Assembly: GCA_018350325.1 (NCBI GenBank)
Contig: JAEVLN010000007.1
Location: forward strand, 3,639,804 to 3,703,803
Direction of reading: 5' to 3'
Length of the DNA: 64,000 bases
Origin: Globodera rostochiensis
Taxonomy: Eukaryota > Nematoda > Chromadorea > Rhabditida > Heteroderidae
Positions within the stretch are counted from its first letter, which is position 1. Each line of letters opens with the position of its first letter. The notes under the pieces are model-generated. The model searched no databases. It saw nothing but the letters and a program-made list of their open reading frames with translations, and was not told where the DNA came from. The translations under genes and the position numbers were made by a program. Below are positions 12,505 through 25,583 of the stretch, piece by piece.

Positions 12505-12800
12505 AGGACATTTGCGCCGCAGACATTTGCGCCGTAGGGGTAAACGCGACATGTGCGCCGCGAATTGAAAAAGCATAGGCGGGACCCTATTTTTTTTTTA
12601 AAGATTCTCTGATTTCCATCAAAAATTCCAATCTTAGGCCTAAGCCTAAGCCTAACAAACCCCAATGTAGAATTTTCCCTGCGGCGCAAATCTCCGCGGC
12701 GCAAATATCCTTGGCGCCGCAAATCTCCGCGGCGCAAATGTCCGCGGCGCCGCAAATCTCCGCGGCGCAAATGTCCGCGGCGCAAATGTCTGCCAATCTC
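12505..12800. repeat. CCGCGGCGCAAAT array in inverted halves
   Basis: Iterations of a GC-rich word (GCGGCGCAAATGTC and its complement GACATTTGCGCCGC) surround a non-repeated centre. The same words recur at 59565-59870. The architecture matches the other word-filled foldback elements, but I found no clean ends or duplication. Confidence 0.55.
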
Positions 12801-12899
12801 TCCAAAAATGCCGTCCCGAAAATCCCGCCCGTGTGTGTACCCCCCCTCCCCTCATTTAATCCATATTTCGAGTTTATCACATATTGTGCGCGTCCGACT

Positions 12900-13085
12900 A
12901 CATGTTTACAAAATACAAATTGATTAAATTTGGGTGAATAAAATTAAATTTGGTATTAATTGATTATTAATGGGTTTACAAAAATTCAAATTGATTAAGT
13001 TTAATTGATTATTAATGGGTTTACAAAAACTCAAATCGATTAAATTTGGATGAATAAAAGCGAATTTGGTATTAATTGATTATTG
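12900..13085. repeat. AT-rich tandem repeat
   Basis: Two to three diverged copies of a 60-75 bp unit built on ATTGATTATTAATGGGTT and ACAAAAACTCAAATC-like words. Confidence 0.7.
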
Positions 13086-13163
13086 TCCAATTTAAAGTTG
13101 CCATGCAAATCTTGTCACGGTCCAGCCTTTTGACATCGCGAACGCCCATCGCCTCCAGCGTTG

Positions 13164-15454
13164 TCACTTCTTCGCACATGGTTCAAAGCAATGCTTCGGT
13201 TCAATTTCCAAATGCGAGTTTACCTTAAATGAAAAAAAATTCAAAAATTTTCTTGAAAAATTTGCTCGGAAACTTTAAAGTAAGTCCACCAAAATATATT
13301 TAAATGTTTTGTTCTTTTGCTTTTAAAAGATAATCTAACAAAAAAAATTGAATGTTCTTCATCTCTTAGGGCTCTCCTAAAATTTGTGTGAACCTTGAAA
13401 ATTGCACAAAAAATATATTTTTATTTTATTATTATTACATTTTTTTTGTAATAAAATTTAGCGGCATAAAGCAAATGCGGGCGGTTCTGATGGTTTATTA
13501 CTAGGGCCGCTAATTATATGGAAATCCATATTTTTTTTGCGCACTCGGAACAGCGTATAAATAACATAAATAGTGTTTTTAGCTTTGGTTGGAGCTTCTA
13601 GAGCCCTTTTTATAATCCATATTTTCCATCGCCATTTTTCAAAAATTCCTTAACAAAAATGCAATAAAAACGAAAAATACACCCCTAAGGATCGATTTTT
13701 TCAAAATTTTCAAAAAATAGACTTTTTCAAAAAATGCACTCCTAAAAATTGACTTTTTCCCGACTAAGAATTCTGCCACCAAAAAATGAAAATTTTTAAA
13801 ATTCTGCTTATTTTCAAAAAAATTTTCTAAATGCCTTGAATTTACATATAAAAATTTTAATTTCTCTTATTACTTCAATTAGGAAAAACTCGCCCATTTT
13901 TTGCTATATTTGAAAAAAATTCTCCATATTTCGTCAATATTTTGAAATTTTTGTCCATATTTGGTCCATATTATGCAATTTTTCATCCATATTTTATGGC
14001 CATATTTCGAGATTTTTTATCCATATAATTAGCGGCCATGTACTCACCTTGCCTGCTTGTTTCTTTGTTTCTGACAGTTCATGCCACAGTTCCGACATTA
14101 ATGTTGGCTTCTTCTTCGTCCCCCGAGCTTTCAAGCAATAGTTGCCCGTAATCATACCATTCCAAATTCGAGGCACCTCCTTGGGTGTCTAAAAGTATGA
14201 TTTTTCATAATTATTGTTGTTGATTAATTGTAATAATCAATTAATTAATTATCGACAGTATGCCGCCATTGTTGAATACAGTACCCGCAGCCGCTTCACG
14301 TAACACCAGGGCCCAAGCATCCATTCATCGTCCTCGTAGTGCAGAAAAGGGTGTGTAGTGGCCTTGTTCAGCTTCAGAGAGAGTTGGGTCGGGATCGGGA
14401 TTTTTGGAAAAAAACACAGACAGAACCGGCACCAATAAAATAAAAAACCCTGGGATTTAATTGCCAAAAAATAAAGATTTACACGTTTTGAAAAAGGCCG
14501 CGGGACCCTAAAAGGAAAATTTCAGTCCCCAAAAAGAAGAGAAAATTTCAGTCCCAAAAAGGAAAACAAAATTTCAGTCCCAAAAAGGAAGAGAAAATTT
14601 CAGTCCCAAAAAGGAAAACAAAATTTCAGTCCCAGTCCTGACTTACGCTTTCCTCAAGCGCGTACGAGCGGTAAGTGTCAAGCCGAAAGTTTCGGCAATG
14701 GTTGTGATCATTGTATTCGTCCGCAAAATAACTGTGAAATTTGCGGAAATTAAAATTGTGCCAATTTAAACAAAAAATAAATTAATTTAAAAGATACTTA
14801 ATATTTAAAAATTTCATCAAAATTATCCGGCTAAATTTTAGTTTTACAGGATTGAGTCGCGTCAGTGCCTGATTGACCCCGCCCCTCTCAAAGTCAGAGA
14901 TTCCATTTTTTAAAACAAGCATTGTAAAAAGCTAGCTGTCCCGGAGCGTTGTTGGCAAGGTGCCAATAACCGCGCCACCACCAGGCAAATGTTTGAAAAT
15001 TAGATAAGAAATTTTGATCAATTATTTCTTATGATCGAACAAAATTTCGATGATGTTTTTTTATTGTTTTTAAATTTATTTTTTGATTAAAAAAAGCTTT
15101 TGCGCGATCACCAGTCTAACTTTTTGGCATTCTGGGACCCCGGTTTGAGGTTGCGCCGGGCGTGCCGGTTTAAAAAGTGATTGAAAAGCCGTTATTGATC
15201 AATTTATTTTTTTGTTCATTTGTTTTATGGGTCATTGTAAAAAAATCTTGAGAAAAGGCGTTAACAAATTATTACTTGATTTTTAAGCTATTATTTAATT
15301 AACTGAGTTTGGAATTTGCTCAGGTTGCTCTGTATCCAGCCTATGGCATCAATCCAACGATAACACGGGCGTCCGTCTACACTTTTGCTTTGGATGCCGA
15401 AGTAATTGGAGTCAGTCGATTTCTCATAACATTTTGGATCACGGTGATCAGGCC
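13164..15454 (-). CDS. Kringle-like extracellular protein, partial model
   Basis: Reading down the minus strand, exons are 15454 to about 15340, 14731-14647, 14371-14285, 14179-14048 and 13223-13164 (stop). The last four join in phase. Together they carry kringle hallmarks in order: an initial CYE, a GRPCYRW motif, an HCRN motif, and a GPWCYV motif followed by a NYC motif, then a short Cys-containing tail. The join between the first two exons could not be resolved: 2 bases are needed and no donor provides them, so an exon, or the integrity of the gene, is uncertain. No signal peptide was found upstream. The third intron is enlarged by a repeat-rich insertion (14390-14640). Kringles bind protein partners; in nematodes the family is known from ROR receptors, but no kinase is seen here. 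Confidence 0.5.
14500..14640. repeat. Tandem repeat, about 27 bp
   Basis: Four copies of a unit with AAAATTTCAGTCCCAAAAAG, within an intron of the kringle-like gene. Confidence 0.85.
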
Positions 15455-16105
15455 CTGTTAGAGGAAAAAGCCAAAATTTTAAGAAGCAAATTCAAATTGA
15501 ATTCAGAAAATTGCTCCCAGAACCGACGAACCCCGACCGGAATCCAAACCGGCGTTATAACATGTTTCAACCTTAACTGATGCAGACATTCTTAAAGCCA
15601 TTCGAAAGCTTTCATAGAACTTTTCGATTGGACAATCTCAAAAAAGGTATGGCCAGACCCCCTCCCACCCCCCATCCCCCATCAAAAATTGATATTTTTA
15701 AAGTTTTCTAACCTTAAGGTTAATGAGTTTTTTCCAATCGCAAAGCATTAAGCTTAACGATAGCTTCAAGGCAAGAAGAGCTTTTGAATGGCTTAAGGTT
15801 TCGGGTTTTGTGTTTTGGAACATCTTCACTTTTTTGTTGAAATGATATAACAGAAAACTGGATCAATTTTGATCGAACTTTTTATGATTTGAGTGATCTC
15901 AAACGAATTTTCGAGATCTTGATCGCTCAATAACTCCGGGGACTCTACCAAATACTACTGAGTTGTGAGAAAAAAACAACAAAACCTTCAAATTGTCCAA
16001 AATCAAATTTCGCGTCAACGACGAAACGAACAGCAGCGGCAACAGCGCAATAATAAATAACAATAGAACAAAATTGCATTTTGATAAAATATAATGAAAT
16101 ATAAT

Positions 16106-16795
16106 CAGGCATGGTCACGGATATCCGCGAATATATCCGGATCCGGGGATATCCGGATATCCACGGATATATCCGGTAGATACGGATACGGAAACGGATA
16201 CGGACGGATATAAAAGTCCACTTATTCGGATATATCCGCTGTATATCCGTGGATATAACCCACTTATCCGGATATATCCACTGTATATCCGGGTATATCC
16301 GGATATCCAAGGATATATCAGGATATGGATGGATACGGATACGGAATTTCAATAATAGGAAGGATACGGTACGGATATAAAAAATCCACTTATCCGGATA
16401 TATTCGGTGTATATCCGTGGATTAACCCACTTATCCGGATATATCCACTGTATATCCGGGTATATCCGGATATGATATTCGGATATCCACGGATATATCC
16501 GGACATGATATCCGGATATCCACGGATATATCCGGATATGATATCCGGATATCCACGGACATATCCGGATATGGATGGATACGGAATTTCAAATGGGAAG
16601 GATACGGTACGGATATGAAAAATCCTCTTATCCGGATATATTTGCTGTATATCCGCGGATATAACCCACTTATCCGGATATATCCGCGGATATCCGGATA
16701 AGGATATGAATTTCGAAAGAGACGGATACAAACGGAAGGACACAAAAGTCGCGGATATATCCGGGAAACAAATTTAAAAATTTGGACCATGACTG
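16106..16795. mobile_element. hAT-like foldback element filled with GGATATCC words
   Basis: The ends CAGGCATGGTCA and (complement) CAGTCATGGTCC are inverted. Flanks AATATAAT (16098-16105) and AATATAAC (16796-16803) match at 7 of 8 bases. The 690-bp interior is dozens of iterations of palindromic GGATATCC / GATATATCCGGAT words. Confidence 0.8.
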
Positions 16796-17161
16796 AATAT
16801 AACCGTCGGTTTTTGGATGTTTTATGGACTGAAAAATGTAAAGCGCCAAATGAACCAATACGGACGGACGAATGAATGAATCGTCAGAGTCCGCTCCCCC
16901 CCCCCCCCCCCGCAGTCTCCGATCATTTCTGCCCAATGACGGCGATCAAAAAAACGTTTATGTGGAGTTGTTGTGATGGTTAGATTGACCGCACTGATAT
17001 CGTCGGCATCACTTTTTGAAAATTGAGCAATGCCAATTTGTGTGACCACAAATACAAAATGTCGAAACTGAAACCAAAAACCGGCTTTTTTGAACCAAAA
17101 ACCGAATTCTACCACAAACCGGGGGCAAAAAACCGGCCAAACCGAAAACGCAGGTAGGTAC

Positions 17162-18094
17162 TAGTGCTCGGCAATGGCATCGATACGATATATCGAACGA
17201 TATTTCGATAAAATATCGGTATCGAAAAATATCGAATTCCTAACATTTTTCCGATACGATATATCGAACGATATTTCGATAAAATATCGGTATCGAAAAA
17301 TATCGAAAAAAAAAACCGATATATCGCGATATTTTTCGCAAATTTTTTTTTGACTAATATGCAAAAAAAGTCATAAAAAAGCAATAATAAAAAGTTCAAA
17401 TTTTTAACTCTTCAACTCCACTTGAGAATCCATCCTTTTAAAGAAAATCGTGAGAGCCCGACGATGCCGACAGGTGCGTCGGAAAATTTTGGGCTTTTTG
17501 TAAATGAAATTTCACCAACATTTTTTGCAAAATTAAGCATTTTGGCAACCTTTGTTAAAATTTGAAAAAAAAATTCAAAAAAGATGCGATGAATTTTTTA
17601 AAAAATTTGTCTTTTGCGCGTATTTTAATTGAAATTATTAAAAAATTTATTTAAAAAATTTTATTAATCAGGGAAGTGTAGCTGACAAGAGGCGAAAGAA
17701 AAATAATTGCTTCAAGTCAAGAGGGTTAGAACCCAGACGAAAAGTTCAACTCACCGAAAAGACATAACACTAAGCTGTGGATATAATTGGTTGGCCCCAC
17801 TAAAAAAGAACTGAAATTGTTTGTCAAAAGTATGTCTCAAACAAAATTCAAACTGTAAATCAATATAATCCATTAAAATTGTGATACATTTTTTGAGTGA
17901 AAAACGCGATAAAATATCGCGATATTTTAACTTTTCGATACGATATATCGAACGATATTTCGATAAAATATCGATATCGAAAAATATCGAATTCCTAACA
18001 TTTTTCCGATACGATATATCGAACGATATTTCGATATAAATATCGCGATATATCGCGATATTTTTATCGAAATATCGTATCGTGCCGAGCACTA
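17162..18094. mobile_element. hAT-like foldback element filled with CGATATATCG words
   Basis: The inverted ends TAGTGCTCGGC and GCCGAGCACTA are bounded by the exact 8-bp duplication GTAGGTAC at 17154-17161 and 18095-18102. Both arms carry tandem ATATCGAACGATATTTCGAT blocks. A 450-bp unique centre has no coding frame that I can support. Confidence 0.92.
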
Positions 18095-18250
18095 GTAGGT
18101 ACCATAAAAATTTCTAATTCTTTTATTGTTTTACGGTGCCAAAAATAAGCTTTTTATGTAAAAAAGTGTAGCAAATACGGCAAATTTAAAAAAATGATGA
18201 AATTAGCAATTTATCATTATGCATAAAATCCGAATAAAGTCATATGTATT

Positions 18251-19335
18251 TAGGGTTGTGGACAGTGTTTTCCCGGTTCCGGTGCCGGTTCCAACGCCTC
18301 CGTTTTCGGTTTTCGGTTAATCCTGTGTGCGCCAAAACCGAAAACCAAGGGGTTGGCCAAAACCCGAAAACTAGGGGGTTGGCAAAAAACCGAAAACCAA
18401 GGGTTTGGCCAAAACCCGAAAACCAGGGGGTTGGCCAAAAACCGAAAACCAGGGGGTTGGCAAAAAACAGAAAACCAAAAGGTTGGCCAAAACCCGAAAA
18501 CCAGGGGGTAGGCCAAAAACCGAAAACCAAGGGGTTGGCCAAAACCCGAAAACCAAGGGGTTGGCAAAAAACCGAAAACCAAGGGGTTGGCCAAAACCCG
18601 AAAACCAGGGGGTTGGCCAAAAACCGAAAACCAGGGGGTTGGCAAAAAACCGAAAACCAAAAGGTTGGCCAAAACCCGAAAACCAGGGGGTAGGCCAAAA
18701 ACCGAAAACCAAGGGGTTGGCCAAAACCCGAAAACCAAGGGGTTGGCCAAAAACCAAGGTGTTGGCCAAAACCCGAAAACCGGGGGATGGCAAAAAACCG
18801 AAAACCAGGGGGTTGGCCAAAAACCGAAAACCAAGGGGTTGGCCAAAAACCAAGGTGTTGGCCAAAACCCGAAAACCGGGGGTTGGCAAAAAACCGAAAA
18901 CCAGGGGGTTGGCCAAAACCCGAAAACTAGGGGGTTGGCCAAAAACCGAAAACCAAGGGGTTAGCCAAAAACCAAGGTGTTGGCCAAAAACCGAAAACCG
19001 GGGGTCGGCCAAAAACCGAAAACCAAGGGGTTGGCCAAAACCCGAAAACCAGGGGGTTGGCAAAAAACCGAAAACCAAGGGGTTGCCCAAAACCCGAAAA
19101 CCAGGGGGTTGGCCAAAAACCGAAAACCAAGGGGTTGGCCAAAAACCGAAAACCGGGGGTCGGCCAAAAACCGAAAACCAGGGGGTTGGCAAAAAACCGA
19201 AAACCGGGGGTCGGCCAAAAACCGAAAACCAGGGGGTTGGCAAAAAACCGAAAACCGGGGGTCGGCCAAAAACCGAAAACCAAAGGGTTGGCCAAAAACC
19301 GGGACTTCGGTTTAAAACTGACTGCCCACAACCCT
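18251..19335. mobile_element. Foldback-ended element filled with an approximately 24-bp CCGAAAACC repeat
   Basis: The ends TAGGGTTGTGGACAGT and (complement) TAGGGTTGTGGGCAGT are inverted. The interior is about 40 copies of a GGTTGGCCAAAACCGAAAACC-like unit, all in one orientation, unlike the mirrored arms of its neighbours. Flanking 8-mers do not match. Long open frames here are artefacts. Confidence 0.75.
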
Positions 19336-19971
19336 ATCGACAACCGTCGTCACCAAGCCATTATTCATCATTTCTGAGATTGTTATTTTTTTAATCAAAA
19401 TTCACACTCAAAAACTTTTGTCAATGTGAAATTTTTATTGCCTGAGGGGAGGTGGCTAGAAATCAGAACAAATTTAAATATAAAAGGTAAATAATAATTG
19501 ATGATGATGAAAATCAGTCAAATCGGTTGGGGTAATCCAATCAACCACCTCTTTTTCCGTGATTCTTCACATTCTTTTTGCGACTTGGGGGGTTTTATGG
19601 TTCAATTCTTCGAATCATCTAAATCATCGCATGCTTCACAATTCTTTCCGGTGCCGATGCCTTTGCCTTGCGTTGCGTCACAATCTTTAGTCAAATCCGC
19701 CTTCTGTAAGCAATTGAAAGATAATTCGATCAGTTGAAAAAAATCTGGATTATTGATCAGAACCTTTAGTTCATTTCAAAGTGATCTGGATTATTTATCC
19801 GAACCAGTTCACTTTGTTCTTTAAATTCAAATGACTGGACTTTTTTTTGTTTCCCTAACAGATGAACTGAACCAAAATTTCAGATAATTTTTTTTGCTTT
19901 AAATCAAATTTAAAATGTTTCTGATCAGCAATGCCAATCAGAAGATTTTTTTTTGATCAAAACTGAGAAAT

Positions 19972-21057
19972 TCACGAAAATATTGCCTGCAAAAGGTCGT
20001 TCTCCCGTTCCTCATACGAATTTTTTCCAAGTCCAAATCGAAGTGACGGGTCACAGATTGGCCAATTGTCCTCCTCCCCTTCGTCGCCAAAGATTTGCGT
20101 ACAAACTCGCTTTGCGACCACCCAATCTTTTCTAAACTCAACACAAGTTGTGGGGGGGGGGGGGGTGTTTTTAATTTCAAATATTTCAAACTTGGTGTCG
20201 TTAATAAATTGTTTATATTCTGGCTCATCCATATAAACAAGCAGCTCAGTGAGGTCAATGATATTTTCTTCCCAATGCAATCCTGAAAAGGTTGAAAAAG
20301 TGAAATTGGTTTTTGGTTTTTGTTGTTTTAAGGAATAAATTCACAAGAAATAAAACCAACTGGGCTTCTCCGGATCCGTTTCGGGCTTTGGTCTCGGGTT
20401 CTTCATGCCCATTTTGAATGCACAATTATGTGTAGATTTTCTCTCCCATTTTTCATTGCGAAAATCACCCGTAAACCATTTATCTGTGGCCAAATCCTCA
20501 ATGTCAGTCATACGACCGAAGAAGGTGAAATCGTGGGCACAACACTAAAAATGGATCAAAAGTAATCATTGAATTTAAAAATACAAAATTGTTAGCATTT
20601 TTGAAAATTTTTAATGGATTATTGATCCTTAGAATATAAATAAACATTTTAAATATTCAAAAAACAACACCTCTCCAACTTGATTCATTATGAAGCAATT
20701 GGTACGGAATTTGAGCTCAAAATGCGGGTATTTGTCAGATTCAATAAAAAAGATTTTGGATTGGACAGGCTTAGCAAAAGTGCCATTTTCTCCCAACACG
20801 GTGTCGAACACAATGGACTGGCTCTCTGTTTTCTGAATGTTTTTTTGTTGTTGTTACAGAATTGTAATTTAAAATATATATACCCAAATTTCATACGCTT
20901 TTGGTGTTGCGATGAATTTCAGCTGAAGCCGGCCTTGGGCCCCCCTATATTTACCGCACATAAATTTGATGTTGTAGTCGCCTCTCAAAATTCTCATTAT
21001 TTGCTCGCTTGGGCCAAATTGGAGCAGAACGAGAAGAAGGTGAAGAAGCATCAACAT
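19972..21057 (-). CDS. Secreted protein, possibly divergent lectin-like
   Basis: Four exons on the minus strand: 21057-20884, 20832-20671, 20544-20361 and 20282-19972, with phases 0, 0 and 1, give 276 residues. The first ATG in frame opens a strong signal peptide (MLMLLHLLLVLLQF). The segment around the exon 2/3 junction (F-rich, with FxFFxR and a GDF motif) weakly recalls the galectin sugar-binding strands, but key residues are not all visible, so I leave the family open. If the third intron is retained, the protein stops at 20341. A poly-Pro run sits at a poly-C stretch in exon 4. The neighbour upstream is repeat-rich DNA. Confidence 0.6.
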
Positions 21058-23310
21058 TGCGCTATTAGCCAAAGTAATTTGTGCTACTTTTGTTTAAAAA
21101 AATATATTTTGGGGAAAATTCAAAAACTCAAAAAATTTTGCCCTTATTATGCCAGAACCAACGAACGGGCATGCCATCGTCGAGTAGTAAGCTCGACCCC
21201 CGGAACATGACGCTATTTGACGGCTTGCTCCCGAGTGTCCCATGTGAGCCCCCCCCCCGGCATTTTTGAGCTTTATCCCCATGACCCCCGCTCGACACAA
21301 ATCTCCGAAAAACTCAGTCTCTCAGAAGCCCGACCCGGACTTGTCCAAACCAATGGGCCAAGTCTAAAGTCTTAATTAAAATCCCAGCACGCCTATACCC
21401 CCTGTTAATTTGGTGCCTTTAATTATTAATTAAATTTAAAAAGAACGATTTAAATTGAATTCGAGACGGACCCGACCCCAAACATTTTCGGAATTTTGAT
21501 CAGGTTTCACAAAACGAGGGTTCCGGTCGAGATAACATGGAATTGTGTCGGATTGGGTACGGTATCATGAATTGGCATCCCCATTTATTGGTTAGTCCAA
21601 AAAGTAGTGGCCCGTTTCACACAGTCGTCAATGAATGGTACGGTATGCTAAATTATTGTAAAAACTTCTAAAAAGCTATGCCTGCCCAACCCCAGACTGA
21701 TTTTGTGAGGGCTAAGGCGACTATTTATGCACTTCACCAGCCAATGAGCGTTAAGCTAAGCTGACTATTTATGTACTTCACCAACCAATGAGCGTTAAGC
21801 ACCACAAATCGTTGACAGACTTTTTTCCCCCTAGGGGCAATCGAAAAAAGGATGAATAATCGGAGGAGGACGAGCTCATCCCCACTGATCGGGGGGCCGG
21901 CTCCACACAAATGGACTGCTAATGTAATGACTGAATAAATTAAAAACATTATGTGATGCATCCTTTTTTTCAACGCTTTCCCACTCCAATCGGCAGAGTT
22001 TTGTGTTGTTCAAAAAAAAATGGAATTTTCTATTTTACCATTCGATCCAATGATTGGGCTGATAAGGGATTTTTTTTCGCGTTTATCGGAAGAAAATACA
22101 AATTTACATAAAGTTACTGCAAAAAACAAAATGCCATTCAACAAAACGACAAATTCCCGTGGGTCCTTTACAAAACTCTAAATTACTGGCAATTGCCTTT
22201 AGAAACACAATTCCTTAATTTGTTCTCAAGAGATTGTGAAAGTTTGAGATGGGTCTGCCAGCAGAGGGGAAAAAAGTTATCCAGGACCGAAGTGATTACT
22301 AAAAAAGGTGAGAGATAACGCAGAAAAAAGAGAACATGTAGAGATAAAAAGAAAAAGCGAGATAGTACAGGGTGGTAGGGTTCGGACGGGCGCCCGGGTC
22401 GGGCGGGCAACGGGCGGGGGGCATTCGGCCGGGCGGGCGCCCGGCTAGGAAATATTCGGTCCGGGCTAAAGTCCGGTATTCGCCCGGCAAAGCCCGACCG
22501 GACAAAAAATCAAAAAAGCCCGGAAATCCGCCCGGGGTTTTGTCATTGTCATGTTAATTTTTTGGTTGCAATCCCTTAACAATTGAGTCAAAAATTCAAA
22601 ATTTTCTCGGCGGCGCCTATCGGCACCGCCGACCCCGCCCCTCCAGCTGAATCTTAAAATAGGCCTATTTGATCTCGATAGAGTCGGTTGGGCGGGGGCG
22701 CTCACGGTTGGGCACCAGCGACATTGTGAGCTATGAATCCGGGATTAGATTCCGTTCCGTAGCACTCTTTATTTGGCAAATAAGAAATGTTTGATGTACA
22801 TATTCGTGTTTTTGATCCGTAAATTGATTTATTTAAGTCAAGGCACATATTTAAGAAACCACTTTAAATCTTCTAATCTCCGAATTCCGAGGCCCCCGAC
22901 CAGGGGCGTATCTAGGAAAAAATTTCGGAGGAGGGAATTTGTCCATCTGAGCGCGGCGCTCAGATCTGAGCGCCAGGAGTGGCACGGCGGTGCCGATAGG
23001 CGCCGCCGGGGAAATTTTTTTGATTTTGTTGATGGTAATTTGTTAAGAAAATTAGTCGAGAAATTGTAAAAGTGCAAAACAATAGGGTCCCCCCTTTTGT
23101 TTTTTTTTTTGTCAAATTTCATTTCGGGGGGGGGGGGGAATTCCCCCACCCCCCTAAATACGCGTCTGACCCCGACCGTTAAATCGTGCTTGGACGCAGT
23201 CTGTGACACGTCCTACCGCCGGTGTCAGTGACGCAGCAATCGATTTCGCCCAATTAGAGGGACAAAACGACGCCACCGGATGGATTGGATGGGATGGGGG
23301 CGACTGTTCG
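21058..23310. other. Intergenic stretch with repeats
   Basis: Contains a duplicated block (TTTATGCACTTCACCAGCCAATGAGCG-like, near 21723-21800), a GGGCGGGC-rich palindromic word patch at 22373-22510 (another foldback-like element), and GGCGGTGCC hairpin repeats at 22611-22630 and 22986-23008. I see no supported gene. Confidence 0.45.
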
Positions 23311-23360
23311 TGTACCAAAAGGCCTCTTTAAATGCCCCCGGGGGTATATGTAAAATGCGT
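23311..23360 (+). promoter_or_regulatory. Upstream block conserved between the two homeobox units
   Basis: About 100 bases before the start codon of the first homeobox unit. It shares GTACCAAAAGGC, then TTTAAATGCCCCCGGGGG and AAATGCGTT, with the block at 25584-25640 before the second unit. The surrounding introns have diverged completely, so the conservation suggests promoter function. CCCCCGGGGG is a perfect palindrome. Confidence 0.55.
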
Positions 23361-23445
23361 TTGCAAACATTTACTAATATCTTCGTGCTTTTTTTCAACT
23401 TTTCTCCACAAATTTTCTAATCTTTAGACTTTCATAAATTTGCCA

Positions 23446-24992
23446 ATGTGGACAATGCTTTCGCGCGCTCAGTTAGACAGGCTGGAGCGCGAATTTGAGC
23501 AATCACATTACCCGGACGCTTACCTGCGCGATGTGCTGGCCTCACGCATTAACTTGGCCGAGTTGCGCGTTAAGGTCAGCTCACGACTTGTCGAGAATTG
23601 ATCCCGAAAAGATTTTAAAATTTAGTCAAAAAACGCCATCCATGAAATTTTATAATCGACGAGATTGTTTCGATTTAATTTTAAAATTCAAATGCATTGT
23701 TTGGCATTATGTCTTGCGCTTTTCTCAGGTTTGGTTCCGAAATCGGCGGGCAAAATATCGCAGACAAAAGAGAGCCGGCGGCCTCCAACACAATGTATGT
23801 GTACAGACAGTGTTTTAATTTAAGTCCAAAATGATCTGTCGCATGACAACTGATCAGCGGGGTTGGTTGACCTGAAGAGATTATTTTGTGTTTTTTTTTC
23901 AAAATTTGCCCGTATGGATCCAACGCCCGGAATCGGACATTCACGAATCCTGAGTCAGGATTCCTGACACTCGGGATACCGATCGGTGCCCGGATAAATT
24001 AAGAGATAGGCAAAATGGTAGACCCTCGGGCGGGAAACGAACCCAAACACGAGCCTTGGTACTAGAGCCCGGAACGAGACGAGATCTCGCTGTGAGATTT
24101 CTTGAGAATCTCGACTCGATCTTGCTCGAATTAAAATGCACTTCATGAGATTTTGGATTTTTTTTTGAGATCCGAGATTTTTCGAAAATCTTGACTCGAG
24201 ATCTCGTTCGAAGCTCAAGTCCGGGCTCTACTTGGCACTTCGATCAGCTTCACTCACACCCAATCCAAAATGCTCTTCCCGTCTGAGCTACCGGGGCGGT
24301 GCGTCTATGCCCGCGTGCGTCCCCTTGGGCGTTTTAATCGTCCAACCAACTCGGGCATATTCTTCCTTACAAAACAACTGAAACATATTCCTGGCATGCC
24401 CGTACTTGTCAAAGCATTGATTGATATTTACTCTAACATCAGGTTGATGGGAGTTGCGCGCTTTGCGGTCCGCAAGTTCGCGCAGTGCGCGTCAACCGTC
24501 GTGTCAAGGGTAGGGGGTTGGCCCTCAACCCGAACTGATTGATTGAAAGAATCGACTTTTCGGTCTTTTAATTTATTTGATGACATACGATGATTAGAGT
24601 TGTCGTTTCTTGAAATCTTTTCTGTACCAAAACCGAAAATTCCTGAAAGTCGAACTGAAATTCACGAACTGAAAGTCGAATTGAATCTTTGGGTACCTGG
24701 AAATGAACCCAAAAAAAAGTCGGGAATCCGACACCGAATCGGTTCGGGTTGCCACACTAATAGCTGACATAAAAGAAGAATTTCAATTTCGATCACATTT
24801 ATACAGCCGTTATTTTCAGTTTCTTGGCTAAATTTTCCAAAAAATTTAACCCCCCCAGGCAAGGGCCATCGTCGTGCAGTGACTGGTCGCCCCAATACAA
24901 CTCGGCGTCGACGGGGAGCAGCCGGCGGCAAGCGCAAAAGCCGTCGGGGCTTTTTGCGCACGAAAGCGGTGGCCGCCGATGCCGACAAATGA
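23446..24992 (+). pseudogene. Homeobox gene, first tandem unit, probably decaying
   Basis: Exon 1 (23446 or 23455 to 23574) and exon 2 (23729-23794) encode homeodomain helices 1-3, joined by an intron between residues 46 and 47, a position classical for paired-class homeoboxes. The domain starts abruptly near residue 8, so the basic N-terminal arm is absent. Helix 3 reads VWFRNRRAKYRRQKR, with Arg at position 50 where Gln, Lys or Ser is usual. The last exon (24859-24992) encodes a very basic tail (GGKRKSRR). The exon linking them in unit 2 is recognisable only as a remnant near 24445-24501, with its GC donor changed to TC, and a hAT-like element sits in the intron. It may be a pseudogene, or it may splice differently. 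Confidence 0.6.
24063..24230. mobile_element. hAT-like foldback element filled with CTCGAG/GAGATCTC words
   Basis: The ends TAGAGCCCGGA and TCCGGGCTCTA are inverted. The 8-mers CTTGGTAC and CTTGGCAC flank it (7 of 8). The interior is built from GAGATCTCG and TCGAGA words. It lies in an intron of the first homeobox unit. Confidence 0.82.
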
Positions 24993-25583
24993 ACTTTGAC
25001 AGAGAGAGGGAGGGGAGGGCATTTTATGGATTTGGATTTTTTCAAATCTTATCAACTTGTGGCAACGACTGAGACTGATTAATGAAAAAATCATTTTTGT
25101 AAATTTTAAAATGCCATCAATTTTTAATGAAAAACTCCAGCTGCTGCTGTTGTGCTACCCACCTATACTAAAAGTAAATCTTTGTGCCGTGTTTGTTCAA
25201 TTTGTCATTTTGGTTTTACAGCGGAAACTCATTTTTGAGTCATAAAAAAGAAGCAACCCGAAAATTTGTCACACAAAAGTTAGCTAAAATTTTTTTTAAA
25301 CAATTTCCATTAAAGACGCAAAAGAAATTAAATTTATTTTAATCAAAAGAATTCAAAAACAATGTGCCCTCCTCTGTTTTGTTTGTTGCCTCCATTTTCC
25401 GTTTGTCCAATTTTGCGATTGTGTCCAAATTACGCGGCGTCGTTGGGCGGTCCGGTCCGTCCATTCCCTCAACTTTGTGTGGTTTTTGTTTGCGCAACAA
25501 TCGATTTTTTTGTTTTTGTTGGTGCGCAAGTCCATTATTTATATACATAGAGAACGAAAATGACGCCGAGGGGGTCGCCCGGT

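Larger units (their letters stand above)
15455..19971. other. Gene-free block dominated by foldback elements
   Basis: Apart from the three large elements listed separately (16106-16795, 17162-18094 and 18251-19335), I see only short open frames and a poly-C run (16896-16910). Frames of 100-330 codons across 16.3-16.8 and 18.2-19.4 kb are repeat artefacts. Confidence 0.6.

Noticed and set aside
18240..19394. Open frames of 100-330 codons on both strands
   Set aside because: Pure translation of a tandem word repeat inside a foldback-ended element, with no start context or domain.
21049..21072. Start of the minus-strand secreted gene at 21072
   Set aside because: That codon is TTG; the first ATG in frame is 21057-21055 and directly precedes the signal peptide.
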